Assembly (NCBI GenBank): GCA_046348225.1
Contig: JAXMEQ010000008.1
Span: forward strand, 62,001-126,000
Length of the DNA stretch: 64,000 bases
Reading direction: 5' to 3'
Source: JAXMEQ01 sp046348225
GTDB lineage: Bacteria > Pseudomonadota > Gammaproteobacteria > Burkholderiales > Burkholderiaceae_C
The position numbers and the translations under genes were made by a program. Below, piece by piece: positions 39,826-48,577 of this stretch (position 1 is its first letter; every line of letters starts with the position of its first letter). The notes under the pieces are model-generated. The model worked only from the letters and a program-made list of their open reading frames with translations. It searched no databases and had not been told where the DNA came from.

Positions 39826-41051
39826 TGGACAGGCCAGTTGCATCATTGCCGCATTTCCTGTTCATTGCCTATGGGGGAGGCCATGTGCGCATGTTGCTTC
39901 CCGTTGCCAATAGGGCGCGCAGCCTCGGTGTGGCGGACTGCACTTTCATTGGCCTGACGAGTGCTCGTCCAGAAGTGGAAGCGCAGGGGTTTCGCTGCCT
40001 CGGTTACAAAGACTTTGTCAGAAGCACGGATTCGGTTGCCATTGGGCGTGGAGAGCAACTCGCAGCTCAGCTGTCGCATGCATCGATCGACAAGCATGAA
40101 AGTGCCGCTTACTTGGGGCTCAACTATGCCGAACTTGAGGCGACGCACGGCGCTGTTGAGGCCAGCCGGATGTACAGTCGATACGGGCGACAGGTGTTTG
40201 CACCCCGTTCTCTGATGCGACGGTTTATCTCCGAGGTATCGCCCGATCTTGTCATTGCTACGAGTGCGCCCCGTAGTGAGCGCGCGGCGATCGAGGCCGC
40301 TCGAGATCTCGGGCTACCTTCTGCGTGCCTGGTTGATCTATTTGCGTTAGACGAAATAGCTTGGGTGGGGCAGCCGGGTTTTGCCGACCGCATTCTGGTG
40401 TTGAACGAACCGGTACGCCAGGCTCTTCTGGCGGCTGGACGCACGCCCGCAGAAGTCGTTGTTACAGGCAACCCGGCATTCGATCAGTGTGTGTCGCCGC
40501 AATCGAAGGCGGCTGGTCAAGCGCTGCGGCAGGAGCGCGGCTGGCCGCAGGGGAGAACGGTGCTGTTTGCTTCAGCTCCCGAACCTGGCGAGCACCCTTT
40601 CCGGCCCGGAGTCGTCGGTAACGTCGACTTACCTCGGAATGCTTTCGAGGCCCTTCGAGCGTATTCAGATGCAGTCCCCGGGATGCGCTTGCTGCTGCGG
40701 CTGCACCCTAGCGAGGCCTTGAATCCGCCGTCATGGGCTGACTGTGTGGAATTAGCCGGTCAGGATTTGCCTATTGAGGTGCTAGTGAATGCTGTCGATC
40801 TGGTGGTGGTGCTGGTGTCCACTGTCGCCGTGCAAGCGACTTTGGCGGGCTGCCGTGTCTTGCAAGTATCGGGAGCGATGTTCGAGTCGGCTGCCCCATT
40901 TATAAAATACGGGTTTGCCGGGGCATGTGTGCCAGTCAGCGGGCTGCAGGTTGCAGTGCGACAGTTGCTGGATTCTCCTGCGCCGCTCGCGGGGGACACG
41001 ACTGAAGCGACGAGGAACGTATTGCATGAACTCGCGGCGCTGGTTGCCTAG
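39825..41051 (+). CDS. GT-B-fold glycosyltransferase-like protein
   Basis: A 408-residue protein of uncertain family. It has a GGGHVRMLLP motif near the N-terminus as in MurG-type GT-B enzymes, a TGNPAFDQ loop between the two lobes, and a C-terminal LLRLHPSEAL and STVAVQATLAGC block where GT-B donors bind. No signal peptide or membrane helix is evident. Placement after neuA suggests a transferase for the CMP-activated acid, though it does not match the better-known sialyltransferase families. ATG 39825 overlaps the neuA stop by one base. Confidence 0.6.
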   Translation: MDRPVASLPHFLFIAYGGGHVRMLLPVANRARSLGVADCTFIGLTSARPEVEAQGFRCLGYKDFVRSTDSVAIGRGEQLAAQLSHASIDKHESAAYLGLNYAELEATHGAVEASRMYSRYGRQVFAPRSLMRRFISEVSPDLVIATSAPRSERAAIEAARDLGLPSACLVDLFALDEIAWVGQPGFADRILVLNEPVRQALLAAGRTPAEVVVTGNPAFDQCVSPQSKAAGQALRQERGWPQGRTVLFASAPEPGEHPFRPGVVGNVDLPRNAFEALRAYSDAVPGMRLLLRLHPSEALNPPSWADCVELAGQDLPIEVLVNAVDLVVVLVSTVAVQATLAGCRVLQVSGAMFESAAPFIKYGFAGACVPVSGLQVAVRQLLDSPAPLAGDTTEATRNVLHELAALVA

Positions 41052-41075
41052 TACTAGACGAGTCTGGATGCCAAC

Positions 41076-41825
41076 ATGATGCGAATCATTCCAAGGCTGG
41101 ACATCAAAGGGTCAAATCTGATAAAGGGGATTCACCTGGAAGGTCTGCGCGTAGTCGGTGACCCTCATGATTTCGCGCTTCAGTACTATCAACAGGGTGC
41201 TGATGAGCTGGTTTTCATGGACGTCGTTGCAAGCTTGTATGGCCGTAACAATCTGTCGGCGATCATCGCTCGGGCTGCCGACCAAATCTACATTCCCATC
41301 ACTGCAGGCGGTGGTGTTCGGAATCTTGAGGATGTTCGAATCATGCTGCGCAGCGGGGCCGATAAAGTCGCAGTAAACACGGCCGCAATTAAGCGACCCG
41401 ACCTCATAACGGAAATTGCCAAACGATATGGCGCGCAGTGTTTTGTATTGTCCATTGAGGCTAAGCGCCGGGGTCCAGGTCAATGGGAGGCATACACGGA
41501 TAACGGACGGGAGCGTACCGGGCGCGGAGTTGTTGCTTGGGCTCAAGAAGCCGTCGCTCGTGGAGCCGGCGAGATTCTGCTGACGTCGATCGATCAGGAG
41601 GGAACCAGAAAAGGCTACGATCTCGAGCTTCTTCGGGCTGTATGCGAAGCGGTCAACGTGCCTGTAATTTGTAGTGGCGGCTTTTCAGACCCTGCACAAC
41701 TCGCGGCAATGGACGCTTGTGGCTGCACTGGCGCCTCCATTGCGGACGCGCTTCACTGGAAACGCACCACCATAGCGGACATCAAGCAATCGGCGACCAA
41801 GCTTGGCGTGGAGGTTCGGCATTGA
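41076..41825 (+). CDS. HisF-like protein with catalytic Asp replaced by Glu
   Basis: A 249-residue TIM barrel closely resembling HisF, the cyclase subunit of imidazole glycerol phosphate synthase. Asp9 (MMRIIPRLDIKG) matches the family's first catalytic Asp, but the second, in the canonical VAIDAK strand, is Glu128 here (VLSIEAKRRG). RGAGEILLTSIDQEGT and CSGGFSDPAQL phosphate loops are kept. The change and the locus suggest it serves as an ammonia channel partner for HisH and the WbpG-type amidotransferase rather than in histidine synthesis, as proposed for HisF2 in P. aeruginosa. Confidence 0.88.
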   Translation: MMRIIPRLDIKGSNLIKGIHLEGLRVVGDPHDFALQYYQQGADELVFMDVVASLYGRNNLSAIIARAADQIYIPITAGGGVRNLEDVRIMLRSGADKVAVNTAAIKRPDLITEIAKRYGAQCFVLSIEAKRRGPGQWEAYTDNGRERTGRGVVAWAQEAVARGAGEILLTSIDQEGTRKGYDLELLRAVCEAVNVPVICSGGFSDPAQLAAMDACGCTGASIADALHWKRTTIADIKQSATKLGVEVRH

Positions 41826-42460
41826 TTCCTGTGACTGTGCTTGACTACGGCATCGGTAACCTGACAAGTGTCGCCCGCGCTCTCCAGCACTGTGGCGCGG
41901 ATGTGCAAGTATTGACCCATGCAGGTGAACAGGCCAAGGGACATTTGGTGTTACCTGGTGTTGGTGCCTTCCCTGATGCAATGAATGAGATCCGTCATCG
42001 TGGCTTCGACGATCTCATCACCAGTCATGTGAATGCGCAGAGGCCGTTTCTGGGTATTTGTGTGGGTATGCAGGTCATGTTTTCCCAAGGTGAGGAGTAC
42101 CGGCGGACAGAAGGTTTGGGTCTTATTGAGGGGGCCGTGGTGCCGGTGCCTGAAATCGGGGTTGACGGTCGTCGGCATCGAATACCCTTGGTAGGCTGGG
42201 GTATGCTCTCTCCATCTGAGAAAGGACGACCTTGGTCGAAATCCATCTTTCGCGAAGTGAAGACGGGATCTCGTGCCTATTTTGTCCATTCGTATTCTGC
42301 TATGCCAGTTCACCCTGGCGATGTACTGGCCGAGGCGACTTATGACGGCGTTGTTGTATGCGCTGCGGTCCAGCGCGGCAGTGCCATTGGATGCCAGTTT
42401 CACCCAGAGAAAAGTGCGGAGACGGGTTTGACATTGCTGCGCCAGTTTCTGGCGCTTTGA
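41822..42460 (+). CDS. HisH-like glutaminase subunit
   Basis: A 212-residue class I glutamine amidotransferase similar to HisH. The triad is visible: Cys80 (FLGICVGMQVMF), His194 and Glu196 (CQFHPEKS). It would release ammonia into the HisF barrel. The start is TTG 41822 overlapping the hisF stop (TTGA), with GGAGG at 41810-41814 seven bases before it. The HisF partner lacks the family Asp, so this pair is more likely to feed the WbpG-type enzyme than histidine synthesis. Confidence 0.88.
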   Translation: MIPVTVLDYGIGNLTSVARALQHCGADVQVLTHAGEQAKGHLVLPGVGAFPDAMNEIRHRGFDDLITSHVNAQRPFLGICVGMQVMFSQGEEYRRTEGLGLIEGAVVPVPEIGVDGRRHRIPLVGWGMLSPSEKGRPWSKSIFREVKTGSRAYFVHSYSAMPVHPGDVLAEATYDGVVVCAAVQRGSAIGCQFHPEKSAETGLTLLRQFLAL

Positions 42461-42462
42461 CC

Positions 42463-44274
42463 ATGCGCCGATACAGCCTGATCTTGACGCTCTGGTGCCT
42501 GGATCTTGTGTCCGTCGTTGCGTCAATGTGGCTTGCGTTCTGGTTGAGATTCAACCTGGACGTGCCGGCCGAATTTGAACGTTTGGCGTGGTCTGCGTGT
42601 TTTTGGTCTGTCGTTGGCTACGGCATCGGCCTGGGTTTGGCCAAGGTGTATCGCCAGGTCTGGAGCTACATCGGGCTGCCCGAACTGCGCCAGCTCGGCG
42701 TTGGCATTGTGCTCGGGGCGTTGCTGACCACGGCGGCAGTGCTGATGCAGCGCCTGCCTGCGTTTCCGAGATCCGTGCTGTTGCTGCAACCCATCATCGC
42801 GCTGGTGCTGCTGGGCGCGGCACGCGCCGGCTGGCGTACGCTGGCCGAGCGGCGGCTGGTCAACCAGGGCGGCCGCCCGTTGCTGATAGTCGGAAACCTG
42901 CAGGACGCCTCGGACGCGCTGCGCGCGCTCAAGGGCTCGACCCAGTGGCAGCCGGTGGGCATCCTGTCGCCGTTGCCGGCCGAGATTGGCCGCTCCCTGC
43001 AGAACATCCCGGTGCTCGGTGGTCCGGATGACATTGCCGCCAAAGCCGCGGCGGCGGGCGTGCTGACGGCCCTTGTCGCGAGCCCGCCCGGCACGCCGGA
43101 GCGGCGCGACATCCTGCTGTACGCCGCCGGCGCCGGCCTGACCCTGCTGACCATGCCCCGCCCCGACGAGTGGCTCAAGACCGAGACCACGGGTCCGCGC
43201 AAGATCGAGCTGGAAGACCTGCTGGGCCGTGCCCCGGTGCAACTGGATGTGGCGGGCCTGGCCGACCTGTTCTCCGGCCAGACGGTGCTGGTCACCGGTG
43301 CGGGCGGCTCCATCGGGTCCGAGCTGTGCCGCCAGATCGCACGGTTTGGCGTTTCGCGGCTGGTCTGTGTGGACATGTCCGAATTTGGTGTTTACCAGCT
43401 CGAACAGGAGCTGCGCGAGGCCCATCCGCAGATGCATGCGGCCTACTACACCGCCAACGTACGCGAGCCCGATCGGCTGCTCGCCATCGCGCAGCGGCAT
43501 CGGCCTGCCGTGGTGTTCCACGCCGCGGCCTACAAGCATGTGCCGTTGATGGAAGAGCTCAACGAAATCGAGGCCCTGCGCACCAACGTGCTCGGCACGC
43601 TGCACGCTGCCAGGGTGGCCGGCGACTGCGGCGCCCGGCGATTCGTGATGATCTCCACCGACAAGGCGGTCAACCCCACCAACGTGATGGGCGCCAGCAA
43701 GCGGCTGGCCGAGCTGGTGGTTCAGGGCGTTGCGGCGGAGTTCCCGCAGACGCAGTATGTCTCGGTGCGCTTTGGCAATGTGCTGGGCTCCAGCGGGTCA
43801 GTGGTGCCGCTGTTCAGCGCCCAGATCGCCCGGGGCGGCCCGGTGACGGTGACGCACCCGGATATCGTGCGCTATTTCATGACCATCCCCGAGGCCGCGC
43901 AGCTGGTGCTGCAGGCCGGACTGATGGGCCGATCGGGCCAGATCTTCGTGCTCGACATGGGCGAGCCGGTGAAGATCGTGGAACTCGCGCGCATGCTGAT
44001 CCGCCTGTCGGGCAAGACGGAGCAGGACATCCCCATCGCTTATACCGGCCTGCGGCCCGGCGAAAAGCTGTTCGAAGAACTGCTGGCTGACGATGAAACC
44101 AGCGAACCCACACCGCACCCCAAGCTGCGCGTGGCCAAGACGTCCGGCCAGCAGGCCGTGGCGATCGATGCTGTGGTGCGCTGGATTGCCGGGGCCGGGC
44201 CGGCGCCGGCCAGCACCACGGTACGCGAATGGCTGCGTGGCCAGGTGCCGGAGTACCGGGCCAGCAGTTCCTGA
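42463..44274 (+). CDS. Nucleotide-sugar 4,6-dehydratase, WbpM/CapD/FlaA1 type
   Basis: A 603-residue membrane-bound enzyme that turns UDP-GlcNAc into the 4-keto-6-deoxy intermediate used for bacillosamine, QuiNAc, FucNAc and pseudaminic/legionaminic precursors. It has four N-terminal membrane helices (about residues 1-110), a middle NAD-like domain (RPLLIVGNLQDASDAL) and the SDR core with TGAGGSIGSE (about 278-287) and STDKAVNPTNVMGASKR, in which Met replaces the SDR Tyr, as is known for the long WbpM forms. The first 60-odd codons are less G+C-rich than the rest, suggesting a recombination edge. Confidence 0.92.
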   Translation: MRRYSLILTLWCLDLVSVVASMWLAFWLRFNLDVPAEFERLAWSACFWSVVGYGIGLGLAKVYRQVWSYIGLPELRQLGVGIVLGALLTTAAVLMQRLPAFPRSVLLLQPIIALVLLGAARAGWRTLAERRLVNQGGRPLLIVGNLQDASDALRALKGSTQWQPVGILSPLPAEIGRSLQNIPVLGGPDDIAAKAAAAGVLTALVASPPGTPERRDILLYAAGAGLTLLTMPRPDEWLKTETTGPRKIELEDLLGRAPVQLDVAGLADLFSGQTVLVTGAGGSIGSELCRQIARFGVSRLVCVDMSEFGVYQLEQELREAHPQMHAAYYTANVREPDRLLAIAQRHRPAVVFHAAAYKHVPLMEELNEIEALRTNVLGTLHAARVAGDCGARRFVMISTDKAVNPTNVMGASKRLAELVVQGVAAEFPQTQYVSVRFGNVLGSSGSVVPLFSAQIARGGPVTVTHPDIVRYFMTIPEAAQLVLQAGLMGRSGQIFVLDMGEPVKIVELARMLIRLSGKTEQDIPIAYTGLRPGEKLFEELLADDETSEPTPHPKLRVAKTSGQQAVAIDAVVRWIAGAGPAPASTTVREWLRGQVPEYRASSS

Positions 44275-44276
44275 TT

Positions 44277-44336
44277 CAGTTGAAAAGATGCTGCAGCCCG
44301 CGCGGAAACTGCGTGAGGCGCTATCAAATTTGTAGC
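44277..44336 (-). repeat. 60-base palindromic element, copy 5 (intergenic, inverted)
   Basis: On the - strand the head GCTACAAATTTGATAGC (44336-44320), 20 bases and GGGCTGCAGC align to the other copies. It fills the gap between the dehydratase stop (44274) and the LON gene stop (44343), where the two genes converge, so it may also act as a terminator-like hairpin. Confidence 0.85.
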
Positions 44337-44342
44337 AACCGA

Positions 44343-44975
44343 TCAACCGGCAATGCCGGTTCGGGCCAGCACATCGCTCACCAGTTCGAGCCGTACGAGC
44401 GGGTTGTCCAGCTCCATCAGCCGCTGCTTGAGTTGCAGCGGCAGGGGCAGCAGCTCGCACCACCGGTTGGCCACCCAGCCACAGTCGTCCAGGCGCCACG
44501 GTTGCTGCAGTGGCAGCTGTTCGTCGGGCTGGGTGCGCTGCTGCAGCGTCTGGATCAGCTTGCCCAGCGCATCGGCCGTGCCCTGCAGATCCTCGGGGAT
44601 GGCGACCACCATGTCATCGTCCATGCGCTGCACATCCGCCACCCACAGGCCGTGCCGGAGCTGGTCGCTGGCAGTGATGCGGAAGCGCTGTTCACCCGTG
44701 CACCGGATCATCATCAAGCCCGGCTGGGGCGTATCAAACGCCGTGATGGTGGCCAGCGTGCCCACGCCCGAGAAGGCTTCCCGGCTGCCAGGCTGGCGCA
44801 CTTCGGCGCCCTGCGTCAGCGCCACTACGCCAAAGGGCGCGCCTGCCTTGTGGCATTTGCCGATCATGTCGAGGTAGCGCACCTCGAAAATCCGCAACGG
44901 CAGGACACCTCCGGGGAAAAGCACCGTGCCCAGCGGGAACAGGGGCAACGAGGAAAGCGTGAGGGCAGACGACAT
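44343..44975 (-). CDS. LON peptidase substrate-binding domain protein
   Basis: A 210-residue protein made only of the N-terminal substrate-binding domain of Lon (LUD/PUA-like fold): LPLFPLGTVLFPGGVLPLRI followed by FEVRYLDMI near the start and GVGTLATI in the middle. It has no ATPase or protease domain. Function is unknown; similar orphan LON-domain proteins are common in proteobacteria. ATG 44975 is used; a TTG one codon upstream is also possible. Confidence 0.85.
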   Translation of the reverse strand: MSSALTLSSLPLFPLGTVLFPGGVLPLRIFEVRYLDMIGKCHKAGAPFGVVALTQGAEVRQPGSREAFSGVGTLATITAFDTPQPGLMMIRCTGEQRFRITASDQLRHGLWVADVQRMDDDMVVAIPEDLQGTADALGKLIQTLQQRTQPDEQLPLQQPWRLDDCGWVANRWCELLPLPLQLKQRLMELDNPLVRLELVSDVLARTGIAG

Positions 44976-45028
44976 CAAGACAACCGTTTCTGCCCGCTAT
45001 CATCCCACGACCTGTTTAACCTGCAACC

Positions 45029-45577
45029 ATGCTGTACCAAATCATTTCGTTTCTGCTCGATGTACTGGTCGGCTTGCTGGGTGGCGCCTGCCTGTTGCGG
45101 CTGTACATGCAGATCCAGCGTGTGCCCTTCGGCAACCCGGTGGGCCGCTTCATTTTCGCAGTGACCGACTGGCTGGTGCTGCCATTGCGCCGGGTGCTGC
45201 CGGCCATAGGCCGCTGGGACACGGCAAGCCTCGTGGGCGCCTACCTGCTGGAGCTGACGCAGTACGGTGTGTTGTGGTTGCTGGCTGGCGCGGCGGGCAG
45301 CGTGGCCGTTCTGCCGCTGCTGGCGGTGTTTGGCTTGCTCAGACTGGTCATTTCCGGCCTGACCGGTCTGGTCATTGTCTACGCAGTGTTGTCCTGGTTG
45401 CAGTCGAATTCGCCGCTCGTGGACGTGATTGACCGGCTGTGTGCACCGCTGCTGCGGCCCTTCCGACGCATGATCCCGCTGGTCGGCGGCATCGACCTCT
45501 CACCGCTGGCCCTGCTGGTGGTGCTGCAGATTGGCGCCATTGTGCTGGCATCGGTCCAGCGCGCCGTGCTGCTTTGA
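45029..45577 (+). CDS. YggT family membrane protein
   Basis: A 182-residue inner-membrane protein with two YGGT domains, about four helices (about residues 5-30, 60-85, 95-125 and 155-178). Known for the family: linked to osmotic tolerance and cell division in various bacteria, mechanism unclear. It converges with accD; the two stop codons face each other within a hairpin. Confidence 0.85.
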   Translation: MLYQIISFLLDVLVGLLGGACLLRLYMQIQRVPFGNPVGRFIFAVTDWLVLPLRRVLPAIGRWDTASLVGAYLLELTQYGVLWLLAGAAGSVAVLPLLAVFGLLRLVISGLTGLVIVYAVLSWLQSNSPLVDVIDRLCAPLLRPFRRMIPLVGGIDLSPLALLVVLQIGAIVLASVQRAVLL

Positions 45578-45602
45578 CGCTGGCGCCCCGGGGCTGGCGT
45601 CA
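45575..45602. terminator. Hairpin spanning the stop codons of yggT and accD
   Basis: TGACGC at 45575-45580, starting with the yggT stop, pairs with GCGTCA at 45597-45602, which contains the accD stop on the - strand; weaker pairs extend inward around CCCCGGGG. There is no T run, so termination from this alone is uncertain. Confidence 0.5.
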
Positions 45603-46472
45603 GTCCACTGCGTCAGCAGGCTGTCGCTGCAGCATGGCCAGGGTGCTGGCAATGGTCTTGCGCAGTTCGCGGCGGTCGCAGATGAAGTCGATCGCGCCCT
45701 TGGTCTGCAGGAATTCCGCGCGCTGAAAGCCTTCCGGCAGCGTCACACGCACGGTGGACTCGATCACGCGCGGCCCGGCAAAGCCGATCAGCGCCTTGGG
45801 TTCGGCAATCACCACGTCGCCCATGAACGCAAAGCCCGCACTGACGCCACCCATGGTCGGATCGGTCAGCACACTGATGTAGGGGAGGCCTTTCTTGGCC
45901 AGCCGCGTCAGCGCGGCGTTGGTTTTGGCCATCTGCATCAGGCTCAGCAGGCCTTCCTGCATGCGCGCGCCGCCGGTCGCGGTGAAGCAGATGAACGGCA
46001 CCTTCTGCTCGACCGCCGATTCGACACCGCGCACAAAGCGCTCGCCCACCACACTGCCCATGCTGCCGCCCATGAAGTCGAACTCAAAGCAGGCCGCCAC
46101 CACGCTGATGCTGTGCACCGCACCGCCCATGACGATCAGCGCGTCGGTTTCACCGGTGTTCTCCAGCGCCTCTTTCAGGCGCTCGGGGTACTTGCGGCTG
46201 TCCTTGAACTTGAGCGCGTCCACCGGCAGCACTTCCTGCCCGATCTCGTAGCGGCCTTCCGCATCCAGGAACGCGTCCAGCCTTGCCCGCGCGCCAATGC
46301 GGTGGTGGTGGCTGCAGGTGGGGCAGACGTTCTGGTTTTGCTCCAGGTCGGTCTTGTAGAGCACGGTTTCGCAGCTGGGGCATTTGACCCACAGGCCTTC
46401 CGGGACGGTGCGTCGCTCGGTCGGGTCGGTCTGCTGGATCTTGGGCGGCAGAAGTTTTTCAAGCCAACTCAT
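45600..46472 (-). CDS. accD: Acetyl-CoA carboxylase carboxyltransferase subunit beta
   Basis: AccD with AccA transfers the carboxyl from biotin to acetyl-CoA, making malonyl-CoA for the fab operon at 10143-15437. The 290-residue protein has the N-terminal zinc finger ([10 protein letters not shown] near residue 31 and [11 protein letters not shown] near 50) and the ClpP/crotonase fold with [15 protein letters not shown] and [20 protein letters not shown] motif. Here it ends the trp/truA/fimV block. Confidence 0.96.
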   Translation of the reverse strand: MSWLEKLLPPKIQQTDPTERRTVPEGLWVKCPSCETVLYKTDLEQNQNVCPTCSHHHRIGARARLDAFLDAEGRYEIGQEVLPVDALKFKDSRKYPERLKEALENTGETDALIVMGGAVHSISVVAACFEFDFMGGSMGSVVGERFVRGVESAVEQKVPFICFTATGGARMQEGLLSLMQMAKTNAALTRLAKKGLPYISVLTDPTMGGVSAGFAFMGDVVIAEPKALIGFAGPRVIESTVRVTLPEGFQRAEFLQTKGAIDFICDRRELRKTIASTLAMLQRQPADAVD

Positions 46473-46502
46473 GGGGAGCTCCTTGTAGGGGGCAGGGCTG
46501 CA

Positions 46503-47312
46503 TTATGCGTCGAGCGCGGCGCGGATTTCGCGCAGGAAGGCTGCCGCCACCGGCGCCACCTTGGCGCGTGGCTGGTCTTCGATCAGCTGGATGATGCGGC
46601 TGCCAATGACCACCGCGTCCGCCACGCGGCCCACGGCTTTCGCCGTGTTGGCGTCGCGGATGCCGAAGCCCACGCCCACCGGAACGCTCACGTGGGTGCG
46701 GATGCGCGGCAGCATCTGCTCAACGGCAGCGGTATCCAGGTGGCCGGCACCGGTCACACCCTTGAGCGAGACGTAGTACACGTAGCCGCTGGCCAGGCGG
46801 CCGACCAGCGCCATGCGGGCGTCCGTGCTGGTCGGCGCCAGCAGGAAGATCAGGTCCAGGCCCTGAGCCTTCAGCCGGGCCGAGAAGTCTTCACATTCTT
46901 CGGGCGGGTAGTCCACGATCAGCACGCCGTCCACGCCAGCGGCCGCCGCGTCGCGCACGAATGCGTCGGCGCCGTGCTTCAGGTCGTAGCGCTCCACCGG
47001 GTTGGCGTAGCCCATCAGCACCACAGGCGTGGTGGCGTTGCGCTGGCGGAACTCGCGCACCATGGCCAGCACCTGGGCTGTGCCAATGCCCAGTGCCAGG
47101 GCTTTCTCGCCTGCCTTCTGGATGACGGGGCCGTCCGCCATGGGGTCGGAAAACGGCACGCCCAGCTCGATGATGTCGGCGCCCGCGTCCACCATGGCGT
47201 GCATCAGTTCGGGGGTGACGTCGGCAAACGGGAAGCCGGCGGTCACGTAGGGAATCAGCGCCTTGCGGCCCTGTGTCTGCAGTGCCTGCAGCGTGGGGGC
47301 AATTCGGCTCAT
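46503..47312 (-). CDS. trpA: Tryptophan synthase alpha chain
   Basis: TrpA splits indole-3-glycerol phosphate to indole and glyceraldehyde 3-phosphate. The 269-residue TIM barrel shows [31 protein letters not shown] with the catalytic Glu/Asp, and [27 protein letters not shown] 47312 overlaps the trpB stop (ATGA). The indole passes through the tunnel to TrpB. Confidence 0.96.
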   Translation of the reverse strand: MSRIAPTLQALQTQGRKALIPYVTAGFPFADVTPELMHAMVDAGADIIELGVPFSDPMADGPVIQKAGEKALALGIGTAQVLAMVREFRQRNATTPVVLMGYANPVERYDLKHGADAFVRDAAAAGVDGVLIVDYPPEECEDFSARLKAQGLDLIFLLAPTSTDARMALVGRLASGYVYYVSLKGVTGAGHLDTAAVEQMLPRIRTHVSVPVGVGFGIRDANTAKAVGRVADAVVIGSRIIQLIEDQPRAKVAPVAAAFLREIRAALDA

Positions 47313-48577
47313 CGCACCACCTGCACGGGTTGTTCCTGGCCCTTGACCGACTGGCCGCGGCAACTGGGCCGGCAGTAGAAGTCGGCATTGCTCAGGTCGG
47401 CCACGGTGCCGATGTCCTTGTCACCCCGGCCCGAGAGGTTGACCAGGATGCTCTGGTCCGGCCGCATGGTCTTTGCAAGCTTCATCGCGTGGGCCACGGC
47501 ATGGCTCGACTCCAGCGCCGGGATGATGCCTTCGGTGCGGCACAGGTAGTGGAAGGCGTCCAGCGCTTCCTTGTCGGTCACGCCCACGTATTCGGCGCGG
47601 CCGATGTCTTTCAACCAGGCGTGTTCAGGGCCCACGCCGGGGTAGTCCAGGCCTGCGCTGACGCTGTGCGTTTCGGTGATCTGGCCGTTGTCGTCCTGCA
47701 GGATGTAGGTGCGGTTGCCATGCAGCACGCCCGGGCTGCCGCGCTGCAGCGACGCGGAATGGCGGCCGCTGTCCAGCCCCTCACCGGCGGCTTCCACGCC
47801 GATCAGGCGCGTGCTGTCTTGCTGGATGTAGGGGTAGAAGATGCCCATGGCGTTGCTGCCACCGCCCACGCAGGCCACCACGGCGTCGGGCTGGCCGCCG
47901 TTCAGGAATTCGGGCATCTGGGTCAGGCATTCCTCGCCGATCACGCTCTGGAAGTCGCGCACCATCATCGGGTAGGGGTGCGGGCCGGCCACGGTACCGA
48001 TGATGTAGAACGTGTTTTCCACGTTCGTCACCCAGTCGCGCATGGCTTCGTTGAGCGCGTCCTTCAGGGTCTTGCTGCCGGACTCGACCGGCACCACAGT
48101 GGCGCCCAGCAGCTTCATGCGGTAGACGTTGGGGCTCTGGCGCTTGACGTCCTCGCTGCCCATGTAGACCACGCATTCCAGCCCGTAGCGGGCACAGATG
48201 GTGGCCGTCGCCACGCCATGCTGGCCTGCGCCGGTCTCGGCGATCACGCGCGGCTTGCCCATGCGCCGGGCCAGCATGGCCTGGCCGATCACGTTGTTGA
48301 TTTTGTGGGCGCCGGTGTGGTTCAGGTCTTCGCGCTTCAGGTAGATCTGCGCGCCGCCCTGCTCGCGGCTGGTACGTGCGGCGTGGTAGATGGGGGAGGG
48401 GCGGCCGACGAAGTGCTTCAGCTCGTAGCGGAATTCGGCCAGGAATGCCGGGTCATGCTGGTACCGGGCATAGGCTTCGCGCAGTTCGTTGATGGCGTGG
48501 GTCAGCGTCTCGCTGACGAAACTGCCGCCGTATTTCCCGAAATGGCCTGTCGGGTCAGGTTGGTGGTATTCGTACAT
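47309..48577 (-). CDS. trpB: Tryptophan synthase beta chain
   Basis: TrpB joins indole and serine using pyridoxal phosphate. The 422-residue protein has the PLP lysine in [15 protein letters not shown] (about residue 90) and the phosphate loop GGGSNAMG. The C-terminus has an extension ([14 protein letters not shown] then [12 protein letters not shown]) beyond the usual end. ATG 48577 with AGGA four bases upstream is used; an in-frame ATG 51 bases earlier lies within trpF and lacks conservation. Confidence 0.95.
   Translation of the reverse strand: MYEYHQPDPTGHFGKYGGSFVSETLTHAINELREAYARYQHDPAFLAEFRYELKHFVGRPSPIYHAARTSREQGGAQIYLKREDLNHTGAHKINNVIGQAMLARRMGKPRVIAETGAGQHGVATATICARYGLECVVYMGSEDVKRQSPNVYRMKLLGATVVPVESGSKTLKDALNEAMRDWVTNVENTFYIIGTVAGPHPYPMMVRDFQSVIGEECLTQMPEFLNGGQPDAVVACVGGGSNAMGIFYPYIQQDSTRLIGVEAAGEGLDSGRHSASLQRGSPGVLHGNRTYILQDDNGQITETHSVSAGLDYPGVGPEHAWLKDIGRAEYVGVTDKEALDAFHYLCRTEGIIPALESSHAVAHAMKLAKTMRPDQSILVNLSGRGDKDIGTVADLSNADFYCRPSCRGQSVKGQEQPVQVVR

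Noticed and set aside
41076..42460. hisH/hisF as histidine biosynthesis genes
   Set aside because: The HisF active-site Asp is Glu, the other his genes are absent, and they sit in a glycan locus.
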